This document shows, in pieces, positions 1-7,174 of a stretch of 21,925 bases of DNA; the stretch's first letter is position 1; each line of letters starts with the position of its first letter. The notes beneath the pieces were generated by a model. The model searched no databases, was not told the origin of the DNA, and saw nothing but the letters and a program-made list of their open reading frames with translations. Both the position numbers and the translations under genes were made by a program. The stretch covers positions 1 through 21,925 of the forward strand of contig JBNKUL010000029.1 of the NCBI GenBank assembly GCA_050298555.1, read 5' to 3'. This DNA comes from JAPHSX01 sp050298555. GTDB lineage: Bacteria; Pseudomonadota; Gammaproteobacteria; Thiohalomonadales; Thiohalomonadaceae.

Positions 1-101
1 CGGCGGACGACGCCATCACCATCGACACCTCCTCCAAGAGCATCGAAGAGGTGTTTGCAGAGGCACTGAGCCACTGCGCCGGGGTCGCCGCCAAAATTTA
101 A
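1..101 (+). CDS. cmk: Cytidylate kinase, C-terminal end (partial)
   Basis: The last 32 codons of an open frame (first complete codon at 3, TAA at 99-101) enter from the left edge. The peptide contains ADDAITIDTSS followed by SIEEVF, which resembles the C-terminus of bacterial CMP kinase, where a similar A-D-A-x-x-I-D-T-T segment precedes the last helix. The enzyme phosphorylates CMP/dCMP with ATP in the cytoplasm. The placement directly upstream of rpsA is the classic cmk-rpsA order of gammaproteobacteria and supports the call. The ATP-binding N-terminal part lies outside the window, so the identification rests on a short tail plus synteny. Confidence 0.8.
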   Translation, partial: ADDAITIDTSSKSIEEVFAEALSHCAGVAAKI

Positions 102-211
102 TTCTAGGGGTATATCGTTTGTTGCTTCATCGAACGGTATACGTTTGGTGAAACAACAACCCGCCATACTGCAGTACTGGTATCGCGGCACTATCTTTAG
201 GTTACATAGCG

Positions 212-1885
212 ATGAGCGAAAGCTTTGCCGAACTCTTTGAAGAGTCACTTTCCACTACCCAACTCCGTCCCGGTTCCATTGTCTCTGGTACCGTGGTTTC
301 CGTCGGTTCTGATGTTGTAATCGTCAACGCCGGCCTCAAATCCGAGGGCATGATCCCGGTCGAGCAGTTCAAGAACGAGAACGGCGAGATCGAAGTCGCC
401 GTTGGCGATGCTGTCGACGTTGCCCTGGAGGCCGTCGAGGATGGCTTCGGTGCTACCCGCCTCTCTCGTGAGAAGGCCAAGCGTGCCGAGTCCTGGACCC
501 GTCTGGAGAAAGCCCACGAGGCCGAAGAGACCGTTACCGGTCGTATCATCGACAAGGTCAAGGGTGGCTTCACCGTTGAGCTGCAGGACATCCGTGCCTT
601 CCTGCCCGGTTCCCTGGTCGATGTTCGTCCCGTACGCGACACCGCCTACCTCGAAGGCAAGGACCTCGAGTTCAAGGTCATCAAGCTCGATCGCAAGCGT
701 AACAATGTTGTTGTTTCCCGCCGCGCCGTGGTGGAGAGCGAGTCCAGTGAAGAGCGCGAAGCGCTGCTGGCCAACCTGCAGGACGGCATGGAGGTCAAGG
801 GTATCGTCAAGAACCTGACCGACTACGGTGCATTCGTCGACCTCGGCGGCATCGACGGCCTGCTGCACATCACCGACATGGCCTGGAAGCGCGTCAAGCA
901 CCCCAGCGAGATTGTCAATGTTGGTGACGAGATCGACGTCAAGGTCCTCAAGTTCGACCGCGAGCGCAACCGCGTTTCTCTCGGCCTCAAGCAGATGGGC
1001 GAGGATCCGTGGGAGGATATCACCCGTCGTTACCCCGAAAACACCCGCCTGCACGGCAAGGTTACCAACCTCACCGACTACGGCTGCTTCGTCGAGATCG
1101 AAGAGGGTGTCGAGGGTCTGGTTCACGTCTCCGAAATGGATTGGACCAACAAGAACATCCACCCCTCCAAGGTTGTCCAGCTGGGTGACGAGGTTGAGGT
1201 AATGGTTCTGGACATCGACGCCGAGCGTCGCCGTATCTCCCTCGGCATGAAGCAGTGCCAGTCCAACCCCTGGGAAGACTTCGCTGCCACCCACAACAAG
1301 GGCGATCGCGTTTCCGGTACCATCAAGTCGATCACCGACTTCGGTATCTTCATCGGCCTGGACGGCGGCATCGACGGTCTGGTTCACCTCTCCGACATCT
1401 CCTGGGAAGAGGGCGGTGAAGAGAAGGTCCACGACTTCAAGAAGGGCCAGGAGCTGGAAGCCGTTATCCTCGCTATCGACCCTGAGCGTGAGCGCATCTC
1501 CCTCGGCATCAAGCAGATGGAGCAGGATCCCTTCTCTGACTACCTTGGCCAGAACAAGAAGGGCAGCATCGTCAGCGGTACCGTTCGTGAGGTTGACGCC
1601 CGCGGCGCGGTCATCGACCTGGCCGACAGCGTTGAGGGCTACCTGCGTGCCTCCGAGCTTTCCGCCGACCGCGTAGAAGACGCCCGTAGCCTCCTCAAAG
1701 AGGGCGACACTGTTGAAGCCAAGTTCATCGGTGTTGACCGTAAGAACCGCACCATCAATCTCTCCATCAAAGCGAAAGACAGCGATGAAGAGCAAGAGGC
1801 TGTCGAGGACTACAACCGTTCCGCTCCGGTTAACCCGACTCTGGGTGACCTGCTGAAGGAGCAGATGGGTAGTAAGGAAGACTAA
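212..1885 (+). CDS. rpsA: 30S ribosomal protein S1
   Basis: The 557-residue protein has the usual length for gammaproteobacterial S1. It is built of six S1 (OB-fold) repeats at roughly residues 19-88, 104-172, 190-260, 275-347, 362-434 and 449-518. The last four carry the typical pattern G-x-V-x-x-x-x-D-Y/F-G-x-F-V followed by G-L-V/L-H and ending R-I/V-S-L-G. Repeats 1 and 2 bind the ribosome, and repeats 3-6 bind mRNA upstream of the start codon. The ATG at 212 is preceded only by a weak TAGGT at about 197-202. A poor Shine-Dalgarno is normal for rpsA, whose leader is known in E. coli to be autoregulated by S1. Codon use is strongly biased, as expected for a highly expressed gene. The gene follows cmk after 110 bp and precedes ihfB. 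Confidence 0.98.
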   Translation: MSESFAELFEESLSTTQLRPGSIVSGTVVSVGSDVVIVNAGLKSEGMIPVEQFKNENGEIEVAVGDAVDVALEAVEDGFGATRLSREKAKRAESWTRLEKAHEAEETVTGRIIDKVKGGFTVELQDIRAFLPGSLVDVRPVRDTAYLEGKDLEFKVIKLDRKRNNVVVSRRAVVESESSEEREALLANLQDGMEVKGIVKNLTDYGAFVDLGGIDGLLHITDMAWKRVKHPSEIVNVGDEIDVKVLKFDRERNRVSLGLKQMGEDPWEDITRRYPENTRLHGKVTNLTDYGCFVEIEEGVEGLVHVSEMDWTNKNIHPSKVVQLGDEVEVMVLDIDAERRRISLGMKQCQSNPWEDFAATHNKGDRVSGTIKSITDFGIFIGLDGGIDGLVHLSDISWEEGGEEKVHDFKKGQELEAVILAIDPERERISLGIKQMEQDPFSDYLGQNKKGSIVSGTVREVDARGAVIDLADSVEGYLRASELSADRVEDARSLLKEGDTVEAKFIGVDRKNRTINLSIKAKDSDEEQEAVEDYNRSAPVNPTLGDLLKEQMGSKED

Positions 1886-1891
1886 TGGCCT

Positions 1892-1920
1892 GGCGGGAAC
1901 CGCGCTCTGCGGTTCCCGCC
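1892..1920 (+). terminator. Perfect 12-bp hairpin between rpsA and ihfB
   Basis: The arms GGCGGGAACCGC (1892-1903) and GCGGTTCCCGCC (1909-1920) are exactly complementary around a five-base loop GCTCT. The hairpin begins 6 bases after the rpsA stop codon. It lacks the T-run of an intrinsic terminator (TCCGTCATT follows), so it may instead protect the rpsA 3' end, attenuate transcription or act as a processing site. The ihfB Shine-Dalgarno lies 12 bases beyond it. Confidence 0.45.
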
Positions 1921-1942
1921 TCCGTCATTCTGGGGAGTAATA

Positions 1943-2257
1943 ATGACAAAATCAGAACTAATCGAAAGACTCTCACGTAATCAGTCGCAGTTGGCTTATA
2001 AAGATGTCGAGTTGGCGGTAAAGACCATTCTCGATCAGATGGGCCACAGCCTGTCCAACGGTGAGCGAATTGAGATTCGTGGTTTTGGCAGCTTCTCTCT
2101 CCACTACCGTCCACCCCGTATGGGACGCAACCCAAAGACCGGTGCCTCCGTAGCCCTGGGCTCCAAGTACGTTCCGCACTTTAAACCAGGCAAGGAACTG
2201 CGCGAACGCGTAGATGAAGGCCTGAAGCTTGGTAATAAGATTCAGGACGACTCCTGA
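1943..2257 (+). CDS. ihfB: Integration host factor subunit beta
   Basis: This 104-residue DNA-bending protein of the HU/IHF family opens with MTKSELIERLSRNQS, as IHF-beta does. It carries the signature GERIEIRGFGSFSLHYR at about residues 40-56, then the DNA-intercalating arm GRNPKTG with its conserved proline, and KYVPHFKPGKELR. IHF is a heterodimer with IhfA and bends DNA sharply at specific sites for transcription, recombination and replication. The C-terminus is about ten residues longer than the 94-residue E. coli protein (ending KLGNKIQDDS). The ATG is preceded by a strong GGGGAG at 1932-1937. The position after rpsA is the standard order. The IhfA partner is not in the window. Confidence 0.97.
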   Translation: MTKSELIERLSRNQSQLAYKDVELAVKTILDQMGHSLSNGERIEIRGFGSFSLHYRPPRMGRNPKTGASVALGSKYVPHFKPGKELRERVDEGLKLGNKIQDDS

Positions 2258-2364
2258 GTGCAAATGGCGCAAAGTGCAATGCTTTGTGAGTTTGTATCAC
2301 CCGTTTCTTTGCTTCAGCCGGTAGGGCTGGGGTATTTCCGTAAGGCATAACAGGGGAGCACCCT

Positions 2365-2658
2365 ATGAAACGCGCCTTACTTCTTCTATTCCTGTTACTC
2401 ATGGCCATTGTCAGCAGCATGCTGACGAAACTTAACTCCCATGAGACCACATTCAACTACTACATCGCCTCTGTCGATATTCCGCTGGCACTACTGCTGT
2501 TGCTGACGCTGGTCTGTGGCGCCCTGCTTGGCCTGTTGTTAACCCTCGGCATGACACTGTCGGAACGAGCGGAAAAGCGACGCCTGCGCCGCACCCTGCA
2601 GCTACGCGATAAGGAGATCCGCAACCTACGCGAGATCCCGATAAAGGGACGCCACTAG
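2365..2658 (+). CDS. lapA: Lipopolysaccharide assembly protein A (YciS family)
   Basis: This 97-residue membrane protein has two predicted transmembrane helices, at about residues 3-20 and 38-63 (a leucine-rich run including LLLLLTLVCGALLGLLL). A basic, charged, probably coiled-coil cytoplasmic tail follows (SERAEKRRLRRTLQLRDKEIRNLRE). This is the LapA/YciS layout, including the G-x-L-L-G-L-L motif in the second helix. LapA works with LapB at the inner membrane to control lipopolysaccharide synthesis through FtsH-mediated turnover of LpxC. The start has a clear GGGGAG Shine-Dalgarno. The stop codon directly abuts the lapB start, so the two are surely co-translated. Confidence 0.9.
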   Translation: MKRALLLLFLLLMAIVSSMLTKLNSHETTFNYYIASVDIPLALLLLLTLVCGALLGLLLTLGMTLSERAEKRRLRRTLQLRDKEIRNLREIPIKGRH

Positions 2659-3828
2659 ATGATGGTGCAAGAGCTCCTTTTTCTGTTGCTGCCACTGGCA
2701 GCGCTGTCAGGCTGGTTAATTGGCCGGCGCCGTAGCGTCAAGGGGAGCGAGAAGAACAGCGACTGCCTGCCGCGTTCAAGCGACTACTTCAAGGGCCTTA
2801 ACTACCTGTTGAACGAGCAGTCGGACAAGGCGCTGGAGGTATTTATCCAGATGTCCGAGCTCGATGGTGACACCGTCGAAATCCACTTTGCCCTGGCTAG
2901 TCTGCTAGCCAAGCGCGGTGAAGTCGACAGGGCCATCCGCATTCACCAAAATCTCATCGCCAGACCAATGCTGTCGCCCGACGACAAAAACCGCGCCCTA
3001 TACGAACTGGCGAAGGACTACCTGAGAGCGGGCCTGCTGGATCGTGCCGAGAGCCTGTTTCATGAACTTGTCGATAACACCCAGTTCGGCCAGTTGAGCC
3101 GTAGTCAACTGCTGGAGATCTACCAGCAGGAAAAGGAGTGGGAAAAGGCGATACAGATCGCTCGCCGCCTTGATGACACGATGCAGCAACCCCTGTCACA
3201 TCTGCTCGCCCATTTTTACTGCGAACAGGCCGATGAGGCACTGGCTCGCGGTGATTCGTCACTGGCGATAAAACTGGTTAAGCGCGCATTTAATGAGGAG
3301 CGGAAGTGTGTGCGTGCCACCCTGCTGGAAGGGGCGATTCACCTGCGCAACAATAAGCCCAAGGCCGCGATCAAAACACTCAAGCGCGTGGAGCAGCAAA
3401 ACATCGAATACCTGCCGCTGATCCTCGAGCCACTACAACAGGCCTACGAGCAACTGGGCAACAGCCGCGACTTTGTCTCCTACCTGCGCAAGCTGCCGGA
3501 AGAGCGCAGCATGAGTACGGTGCTGGAGTTGAGCGAGCAACTGTTACACCACGAAGGCGAGGAGCAGGCCGTACAACTACTGCAGCAGGCGCTGCGCCGC
3601 CAGCCCTCGCTGCGGATTCTCAACCGCCTGATACAGCTGCGCGTCAGCAAACACCCGGAAAATCCGGAGTTTGAACTGACACTGAAAACACTGGATAACT
3701 TCCTGCAACACAAGCCGATCTATCACTGCGACAACTGCGGTTTCAGCTCCCGAACCATGCACTGGCAATGCCCCAGCTGCAAACAGTGGGACAGGGTCAA
3801 ACCGCTGCAGGCAATTGAAACAAATTAA
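2659..3828 (+). CDS. lapB: Lipopolysaccharide assembly protein B (YciM), TPR and rubredoxin-type zinc protein
   Basis: At 389 residues this matches the length of E. coli LapB. It has an N-terminal membrane anchor (ELLFLLLPLAALSGWLIG, about residues 5-22) followed by a basic stop. Tandem TPR-like helical repeats fill about residues 45-345. A C-terminal rubredoxin-like metal knuckle has two C-x2-C pairs, CDNC and CPSC, at about 357-376. LapB is an essential adaptor that presents LpxC to the FtsH protease and so limits lipopolysaccharide synthesis. Both ATG codons at 2659 and 2662 are possible starts, and the choice changes one residue. The gene follows lapA with no gap and lies 15 bases before pyrF, an arrangement shared with many gammaproteobacteria. 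Confidence 0.95.
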   Translation: MMVQELLFLLLPLAALSGWLIGRRRSVKGSEKNSDCLPRSSDYFKGLNYLLNEQSDKALEVFIQMSELDGDTVEIHFALASLLAKRGEVDRAIRIHQNLIARPMLSPDDKNRALYELAKDYLRAGLLDRAESLFHELVDNTQFGQLSRSQLLEIYQQEKEWEKAIQIARRLDDTMQQPLSHLLAHFYCEQADEALARGDSSLAIKLVKRAFNEERKCVRATLLEGAIHLRNNKPKAAIKTLKRVEQQNIEYLPLILEPLQQAYEQLGNSRDFVSYLRKLPEERSMSTVLELSEQLLHHEGEEQAVQLLQQALRRQPSLRILNRLIQLRVSKHPENPEFELTLKTLDNFLQHKPIYHCDNCGFSSRTMHWQCPSCKQWDRVKPLQAIETN

Positions 3829-3843
3829 GCATAGGGTTAAGAG

Positions 3844-4542
3844 ATGAGTAACGAATCAAAGATTATTGTGGCACTCGATTTTCCTTCCGCCGATGAGGCG
3901 CTGACACTGGTCGAACGACTGGAGCCCCAGCGCTGCCGCCTCAAGGTCGGCAAGGAGCTGTTTACCCGTAGCGGTCCTGCACTGGTAGAGAAACTGGTGG
4001 GGAAGGGCTACGACGTCTTTCTCGACCTGAAATTTCACGACATCCCCAACACCGTTGCCGCCGCCTGCAGCGCCGCCGCCGACCTGGGGGTGTGGATGGT
4101 GAATGTGCATGCCCAGGGCGGCCGCCGCATGATGGAGGCAGCCAGTGAGGCGGTGCAGAAGTCATCCCACCAACCGCTGCTGATTGGTGTCACCATCCTC
4201 ACCAGCATGGGGGATGACGATATCCACGAGGTCGGTCTAAGCGGCAGCCCTGCGGACAACGTCAAGCGACTGGCCAGCCTGGCGGAATCCTCCGGCCTCA
4301 ACGGCGTTGTCTGCTCGCCGAAAGAGGTCGCCATGCTGCGCGAGACCATTGGCAGCGAGTTCCAGCTGGTGACCCCGGGCATTCGCCCCAGCTGGGCTGC
4401 CAAAGGCGATCAGACACGCATCACTACACCGGCTGATGCGATTGCGCTGGGCTCCAACTACCTGGTGATCGGCCGCCCCATCACAGCGGCTGAAGACCCG
4501 CTGGAGGCGCTATCCAGGATTGAGGCTGAATTGGCGTCATAA
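3844..4542 (+). CDS. pyrF: Orotidine 5'-phosphate decarboxylase
   Basis: The 232-residue (beta/alpha)8 enzyme converts OMP to UMP, the last step of de novo pyrimidine synthesis, in the cytoplasm. The catalytic cluster is intact: Asp12 and Lys34 near the N-terminus, and the signature DLKFHDIPNT giving Asp61, Lys63 and Asp66. The phosphate-binding C-terminal strands are visible as VTPGIRP (about 177-183) and the loop NYLVIGRPIT with its conserved arginine. Length is normal (E. coli 245). The gene is the third of lapA-lapB-pyrF with 15 bases to lapB, and is probably co-transcribed. The Shine-Dalgarno is modest (AGGG about 8 bases upstream). Confidence 0.97.
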   Translation: MSNESKIIVALDFPSADEALTLVERLEPQRCRLKVGKELFTRSGPALVEKLVGKGYDVFLDLKFHDIPNTVAAACSAAADLGVWMVNVHAQGGRRMMEAASEAVQKSSHQPLLIGVTILTSMGDDDIHEVGLSGSPADNVKRLASLAESSGLNGVVCSPKEVAMLRETIGSEFQLVTPGIRPSWAAKGDQTRITTPADAIALGSNYLVIGRPITAAEDPLEALSRIEAELAS

Positions 4543-4561
4543 TAGCTAAACTCTATATAGC

Positions 4562-4567
4562 TATAAT
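4562..4567 (+). promoter_or_regulatory. Candidate -10 element upstream of comEA
   Basis: A perfect TATAAT lies 20 bases after the pyrF stop and 84 bases before the comEA start. The -35 region at 17 bp spacing (ATAATA) is poor. Two copies of the palindromic hexamer TAGCTA (4543-4548 and 4558-4563), with starts 15 bp apart, flank and overlap the element and could be an operator. The call rests only on sequence match. Confidence 0.35.
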
Positions 4568-4599
4568 TCGAGGTCACCTGTTTCCTACCGCTGACTAAT

Positions 4600-4629
4600 C
4601 TTTATCCGGCACATGAGTGCCGGATAAAG
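4600..4629 (+). terminator. Perfect 13-bp hairpin between pyrF and comEA
   Basis: The arms CTTTATCCGGCAC (4600-4612) and GTGCCGGATAAAG (4617-4629) pair without mismatch around the loop ATGA. Neither strand shows a downstream T-run, so it is not a typical intrinsic terminator. It ends only 8 bases before the comEA Shine-Dalgarno (GGAGG, 4638-4642). If the TATAAT at 4562 is used, it would sit in the comEA leader RNA. A terminator for pyrF and a leader control element are both possible. Confidence 0.4.
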
Positions 4630-4650
4630 AGTTCAACGGAGGAATACAGC

Positions 4651-4914
4651 ATGAAAAAGTTCACCAAATTACTTCTCGCCCTTTCCCTGCTTTTTAGCAG
4701 TCACCTTGCACTGGCCGAGGTAGTCAATATCAATACTGCCGATGTGCAGAGCCTTGCCGCCAATATTGTGGGAGTGGGAAAGAAAAAGGCCCAGGCCATC
4801 GTGGCATTTCGTGAGCAGCACGGCCCCTTTAAGTCGGTGGATGAGATGACCCAGGTGAAGGGGATCGGCCTCAAGCTGGTAGACCGCAACCGCGAAAACC
4901 TCAGCGTCAAATAG
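4651..4914 (+). CDS. ComEA-family periplasmic helix-hairpin-helix DNA-binding protein
   Basis: This 87-residue secreted protein has a Sec signal peptide: basic MKKFTK, then a hydrophobic core, with probable cleavage after LALA at residue 22. The mature part begins EVVNINTAD, the hallmark opening of ComEA domains. Two helix-hairpin-helix motifs follow, IVGVGKKKAQAIVAFR and MTQVKGIGLKLVDRN, both with the G-x-G hairpin. ComEA binds incoming double-stranded DNA in the periplasm during natural transformation. Single-domain versions such as E. coli YbaV are widespread in gammaproteobacteria, including species not shown to be competent. The start has a strong GGAGG Shine-Dalgarno. No other competence gene lies in the window, so a role in DNA uptake is inferred only from the family. 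Confidence 0.88.
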   Translation: MKKFTKLLLALSLLFSSHLALAEVVNINTADVQSLAANIVGVGKKKAQAIVAFREQHGPFKSVDEMTQVKGIGLKLVDRNRENLSVK

Positions 4915-4931
4915 TCATAGCGACTATCAGC

Positions 4932-4970
4932 AAAGCGGGAAAGTAATAGATACTCTCCCGCTTTTCTTTT
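4932..4970 (+). terminator. Intrinsic terminator after comEA
   Basis: Arms AAAGCGGGA (4932-4940) and TCCCGCTTT (4956-4964) enclose a further AGTA/TACT pairing beyond one mismatch. The stem runs into the T-rich CTTTTCTTTT ending at 4970. It lies between the convergent comEA and hflD genes, 10 bases before the hflD stop codon. On the opposite strand it has only a short T-run, so it mainly serves comEA. Confidence 0.85.
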
Positions 4971-4980
4971 GTCGATCGGT

Positions 4981-5598
4981 TTACTGCAGCAGGTGTTTAG
5001 CCTCACTCAGCATCGCCCGTCGCTTGAACAGTAATTGCCAGCGGCTACCGCCACACTGCCGCCACAGTACCGCGGCACGTATCCCGGTAAGCAGCAGGGC
5101 ACGTACCCTGTTTGCCGTATCAGGGTTTAGCAGGTAGTTGTTTTCACCGCTTACCATAATGCGCGGTCCCAGCGAGCTGATGTGGTTGAGGTAGATATCG
5201 GCAAGGCGTGCCGCAATGGTGGCGTGGCCTATCTCAAAATGCTCCAGCTGCTGCTCCATGGAGTCGAGTTCGTCGGCAATCGTCTTTAGTACCCGAGGGC
5301 TCTTATTCAACAGCTTTTCCAGCTGTAGCAGGTTAAAGGCGTAACGCGTCTTGTCCACATGACGTAGCGAGGCATCATCGCCGAACTGGGTGATGAGGGT
5401 GCGAAACCCCAGCGCCAATTCCAGGCGACTGCCATAGACCTCTTCGGCACTTTGCGGCGTGGTAACGAAGAGGCTGCGCACCAGGGTGTCGTACTCGGGC
5501 TGTGCCACGGAACCGGTGCGCGCCAACTGATTGACCAGAGAGGTGGCCTGAAACAGCGCGGCGAGGGCGATCACTCGCTCCTGCAGAGAGTGCTTCAT
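4981..5598 (-). CDS. hflD: High-frequency lysogenisation protein HflD homologue
   Basis: This 205-residue, mostly helical protein has the YcfC/HflD signature near its start (ALAALFQATSLVNQLARTG) and a later conserved segment RIMVSGENNYL. In E. coli HflD is a peripheral inner-membrane protein that binds the phage lambda CII activator and affects lysogeny; its native role remains unclear. Length equals that of the family (about 210). Its ATG overlaps the mnmA stop by four bases (ATGA, 5595-5598), so the two are translationally coupled, as in most gammaproteobacteria. In E. coli purB follows; here the operon ends at the comEA terminator instead. Confidence 0.93.
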   Translation of the reverse strand: MKHSLQERVIALAALFQATSLVNQLARTGSVAQPEYDTLVRSLFVTTPQSAEEVYGSRLELALGFRTLITQFGDDASLRHVDKTRYAFNLLQLEKLLNKSPRVLKTIADELDSMEQQLEHFEIGHATIAARLADIYLNHISSLGPRIMVSGENNYLLNPDTANRVRALLLTGIRAAVLWRQCGGSRWQLLFKRRAMLSEAKHLLQ

Positions 5599-6710
5599 CG
5601 TACTGCCTCCACCTGCGGTTGATCGGTCTGTTCGATTATGCCGCCGCCAAGACAGACCTCACCATCGTAAAAAACAACCGACTGCCCGGCGGTAACGGCG
5701 CGCTGCGGCTCATCGAAAACAACGCTGCAGCTGTCTCCGGCAATCTGGGTGATGGTGCAGGCCTGGTCCTGCTGGCGATAGCGGACCTTGGCACGGCAAC
5801 TATGGGGAGCTTGTGGTGCCTCGCCACTGACCCAATGAAGCTGTGAGGCCTCCAGGGAGCGGCAGAAGAGGAGGGGGTGGTCGTGCCCCTGCGCGGCTAT
5901 TAACACATTGCGTTCGAGGTCCTTGGCAACGACAAACCAGGGCTGATCCGGGTAGTCGGCAAGCCCGCCGATCCCCAGCCCCTGGCGTTGGCCCAGGGTG
6001 TAGTACATCAGGCCGCTGTGTTTGCCGATTCTGTCTCCCTCAGGCGTTTCGATGTCACCGGGCTGGGCCGGCAGGTAGCGACTGAGAAAATCCTTAAACT
6101 TACGCTCACCGATAAAGCAGATCCCGGTACTGTCCTTCTTATTGTGTGTAACCAGCTCATGGCGCTCTGCCAGCTCACGCACCTCGGACTTGTTCAACTC
6201 GCCCACGGGAAACAGGGCATGTTTGAGCTGGTCCTGGCCAAGGGTATAGAGGAAGTAACTCTGGTCCTTTTCCGGATCCTTCCCCTTCAGCAGGCGGAAT
6301 TTGCCGTCTGCAAAGTCGCGTCTCACGTAGTGGCCGGTGGCGATATGGTCGGCGCCCAGGCGCTGCGCATACTCCAGGAATGCCTTGAACTTGATCTCCT
6401 TGTTGCAGAGGATATCCGGGTTGGGGGTGCGACCCGCCTTGTACTCGGCAAGAAAGTGCTCGAACACCCGGTCCCAGTATTCGGCGGAGAAGTTGACCTT
6501 GTGCAGCTCGACACCAATGCTCTGCGCGACACTCTCGGCATCCTGCAGGTCGACCGCGGCGGCACAGTACTCGGCATCATCGTCCTCCTCCCAGTTCTTC
6601 ATGAACAGGGCCTCGACGTGGTAGCCCTGCTCCTTGAGTAGCAGGGTAGTGACCGAGGAGTCGACGCCGCCGGAGAGTCCGACGATGATGTTGTGTATGG
6701 TTTCTGCCAT
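5595..6710 (-). CDS. mnmA: tRNA-specific 2-thiouridylase MnmA
   Basis: The 371-residue enzyme thiolates U34 at the wobble position of tRNA-Lys, -Glu and -Gln, using sulfur relayed from IscS via the Tus system. The N-terminal PP-loop is intact (GLSGGVDSSV, residues 11-20). Both catalytic cysteines are present: Cys102 in NPDILCNKE and Cys198 in DSTGICFIGE, matching Cys102/Cys199 of E. coli. The segment GHYVRR is the tRNA/ATP-contact region, and a C-terminal beta-barrel follows. The gene lies 5 bases downstream of nudJ and overlaps hflD by 4, in the operon order rluE-nudJ-mnmA-hflD. The Shine-Dalgarno is weak, which fits translational coupling to nudJ. Confidence 0.98.
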   Translation of the reverse strand: MAETIHNIIVGLSGGVDSSVTTLLLKEQGYHVEALFMKNWEEDDDAEYCAAAVDLQDAESVAQSIGVELHKVNFSAEYWDRVFEHFLAEYKAGRTPNPDILCNKEIKFKAFLEYAQRLGADHIATGHYVRRDFADGKFRLLKGKDPEKDQSYFLYTLGQDQLKHALFPVGELNKSEVRELAERHELVTHNKKDSTGICFIGERKFKDFLSRYLPAQPGDIETPEGDRIGKHSGLMYYTLGQRQGLGIGGLADYPDQPWFVVAKDLERNVLIAAQGHDHPLLFCRSLEASQLHWVSGEAPQAPHSCRAKVRYRQQDQACTITQIAGDSCSVVFDEPQRAVTAGQSVVFYDGEVCLGGGIIEQTDQPQVEAVR

Positions 6711-6715
6711 GTTGC

Positions 6716-7162
6716 TTAAGGTAGTTCCGAGATCAGGTCCAGGGGAAGGCGAATGCCTGCAAGATAGTCATCGATACAACGCATCACCAAAGGGCTGCGT
6801 AGTGGCTTTGTGGCAAGCTCATCACGTGACAGCCAACTATCGCCAATAATATCACTATCGCGCTGCAGCTGTGGGTCGATAGCGGAGAGGCGTCCACTAA
6901 ACGCCACCCGCAGATAGGTAACGCCGTTATCCTCATTGCGCCAGCGATAAATGCCGCAAATCGCCTCGGGCGTAAAGTGACGGCACGCCTCCTCCTCAAC
7001 CTCCCTCACCACCGCCTCTAACAGCGATTCGATCTCCTCCACATGACCGGCTGGCTGGTTGAACACCGCCTTGCCGTGGGGCGACTCCTCGATAAGGAGA
7101 AAGCGCCCCTGCTCCTCGGCAACGGCGGCGACGGTAAGGTGGGGAGTCCAGATAGCTGACAT
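6716..7162 (-). CDS. nudJ: Nudix hydrolase, NudJ/YmfB type
   Basis: This 148-residue protein carries a Nudix box at about residues 40-62, GHVEEIESLLEAVVREVEEE. It gives the G-x5-E-x7-R-E-x2-E-E pattern that binds divalent metal for pyrophosphate hydrolysis. The canonical glycine near the end of the box is a cysteine (EEEAC), although all charged metal ligands are kept. E. coli NudJ hydrolyses thiamine pyrophosphate precursors and nucleoside tri- and diphosphates. The segment ICGIYRWRNE is typical of this subgroup. It sits between rluE (12 bases upstream) and mnmA (5 bases downstream), the conserved position of NudJ. Exact substrate is not evident from the sequence. Confidence 0.9.
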   Translation of the reverse strand: MSAIWTPHLTVAAVAEEQGRFLLIEESPHGKAVFNQPAGHVEEIESLLEAVVREVEEEACRHFTPEAICGIYRWRNEDNGVTYLRVAFSGRLSAIDPQLQRDSDIIGDSWLSRDELATKPLRSPLVMRCIDDYLAGIRLPLDLISELP

Positions 7163-7174
7163 GCGGGTATTCTA

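Noticed and set aside
102..211. A promoter for rpsA with TTGTTG (119-124) and TATACG (138-143)
   Set aside because: The spacer is only 13 bp, too short for a sigma-70 promoter, and no better pair was found by eye.
245..1795. A 516-codon open frame on the minus strand inside rpsA
   Set aside because: It is the antisense shadow of a highly expressed gene with strongly biased codons. Its repeated, low-complexity Leu/Val/Asp/Gly composition mirrors the S1 repeats, and rpsA on the plus strand is unmistakable.
5988..6641. A 217-codon plus-strand open frame opposite mnmA
   Set aside because: It is antisense to MnmA, whose PP-loop and both catalytic cysteines are intact; composition is that of a shadow frame.
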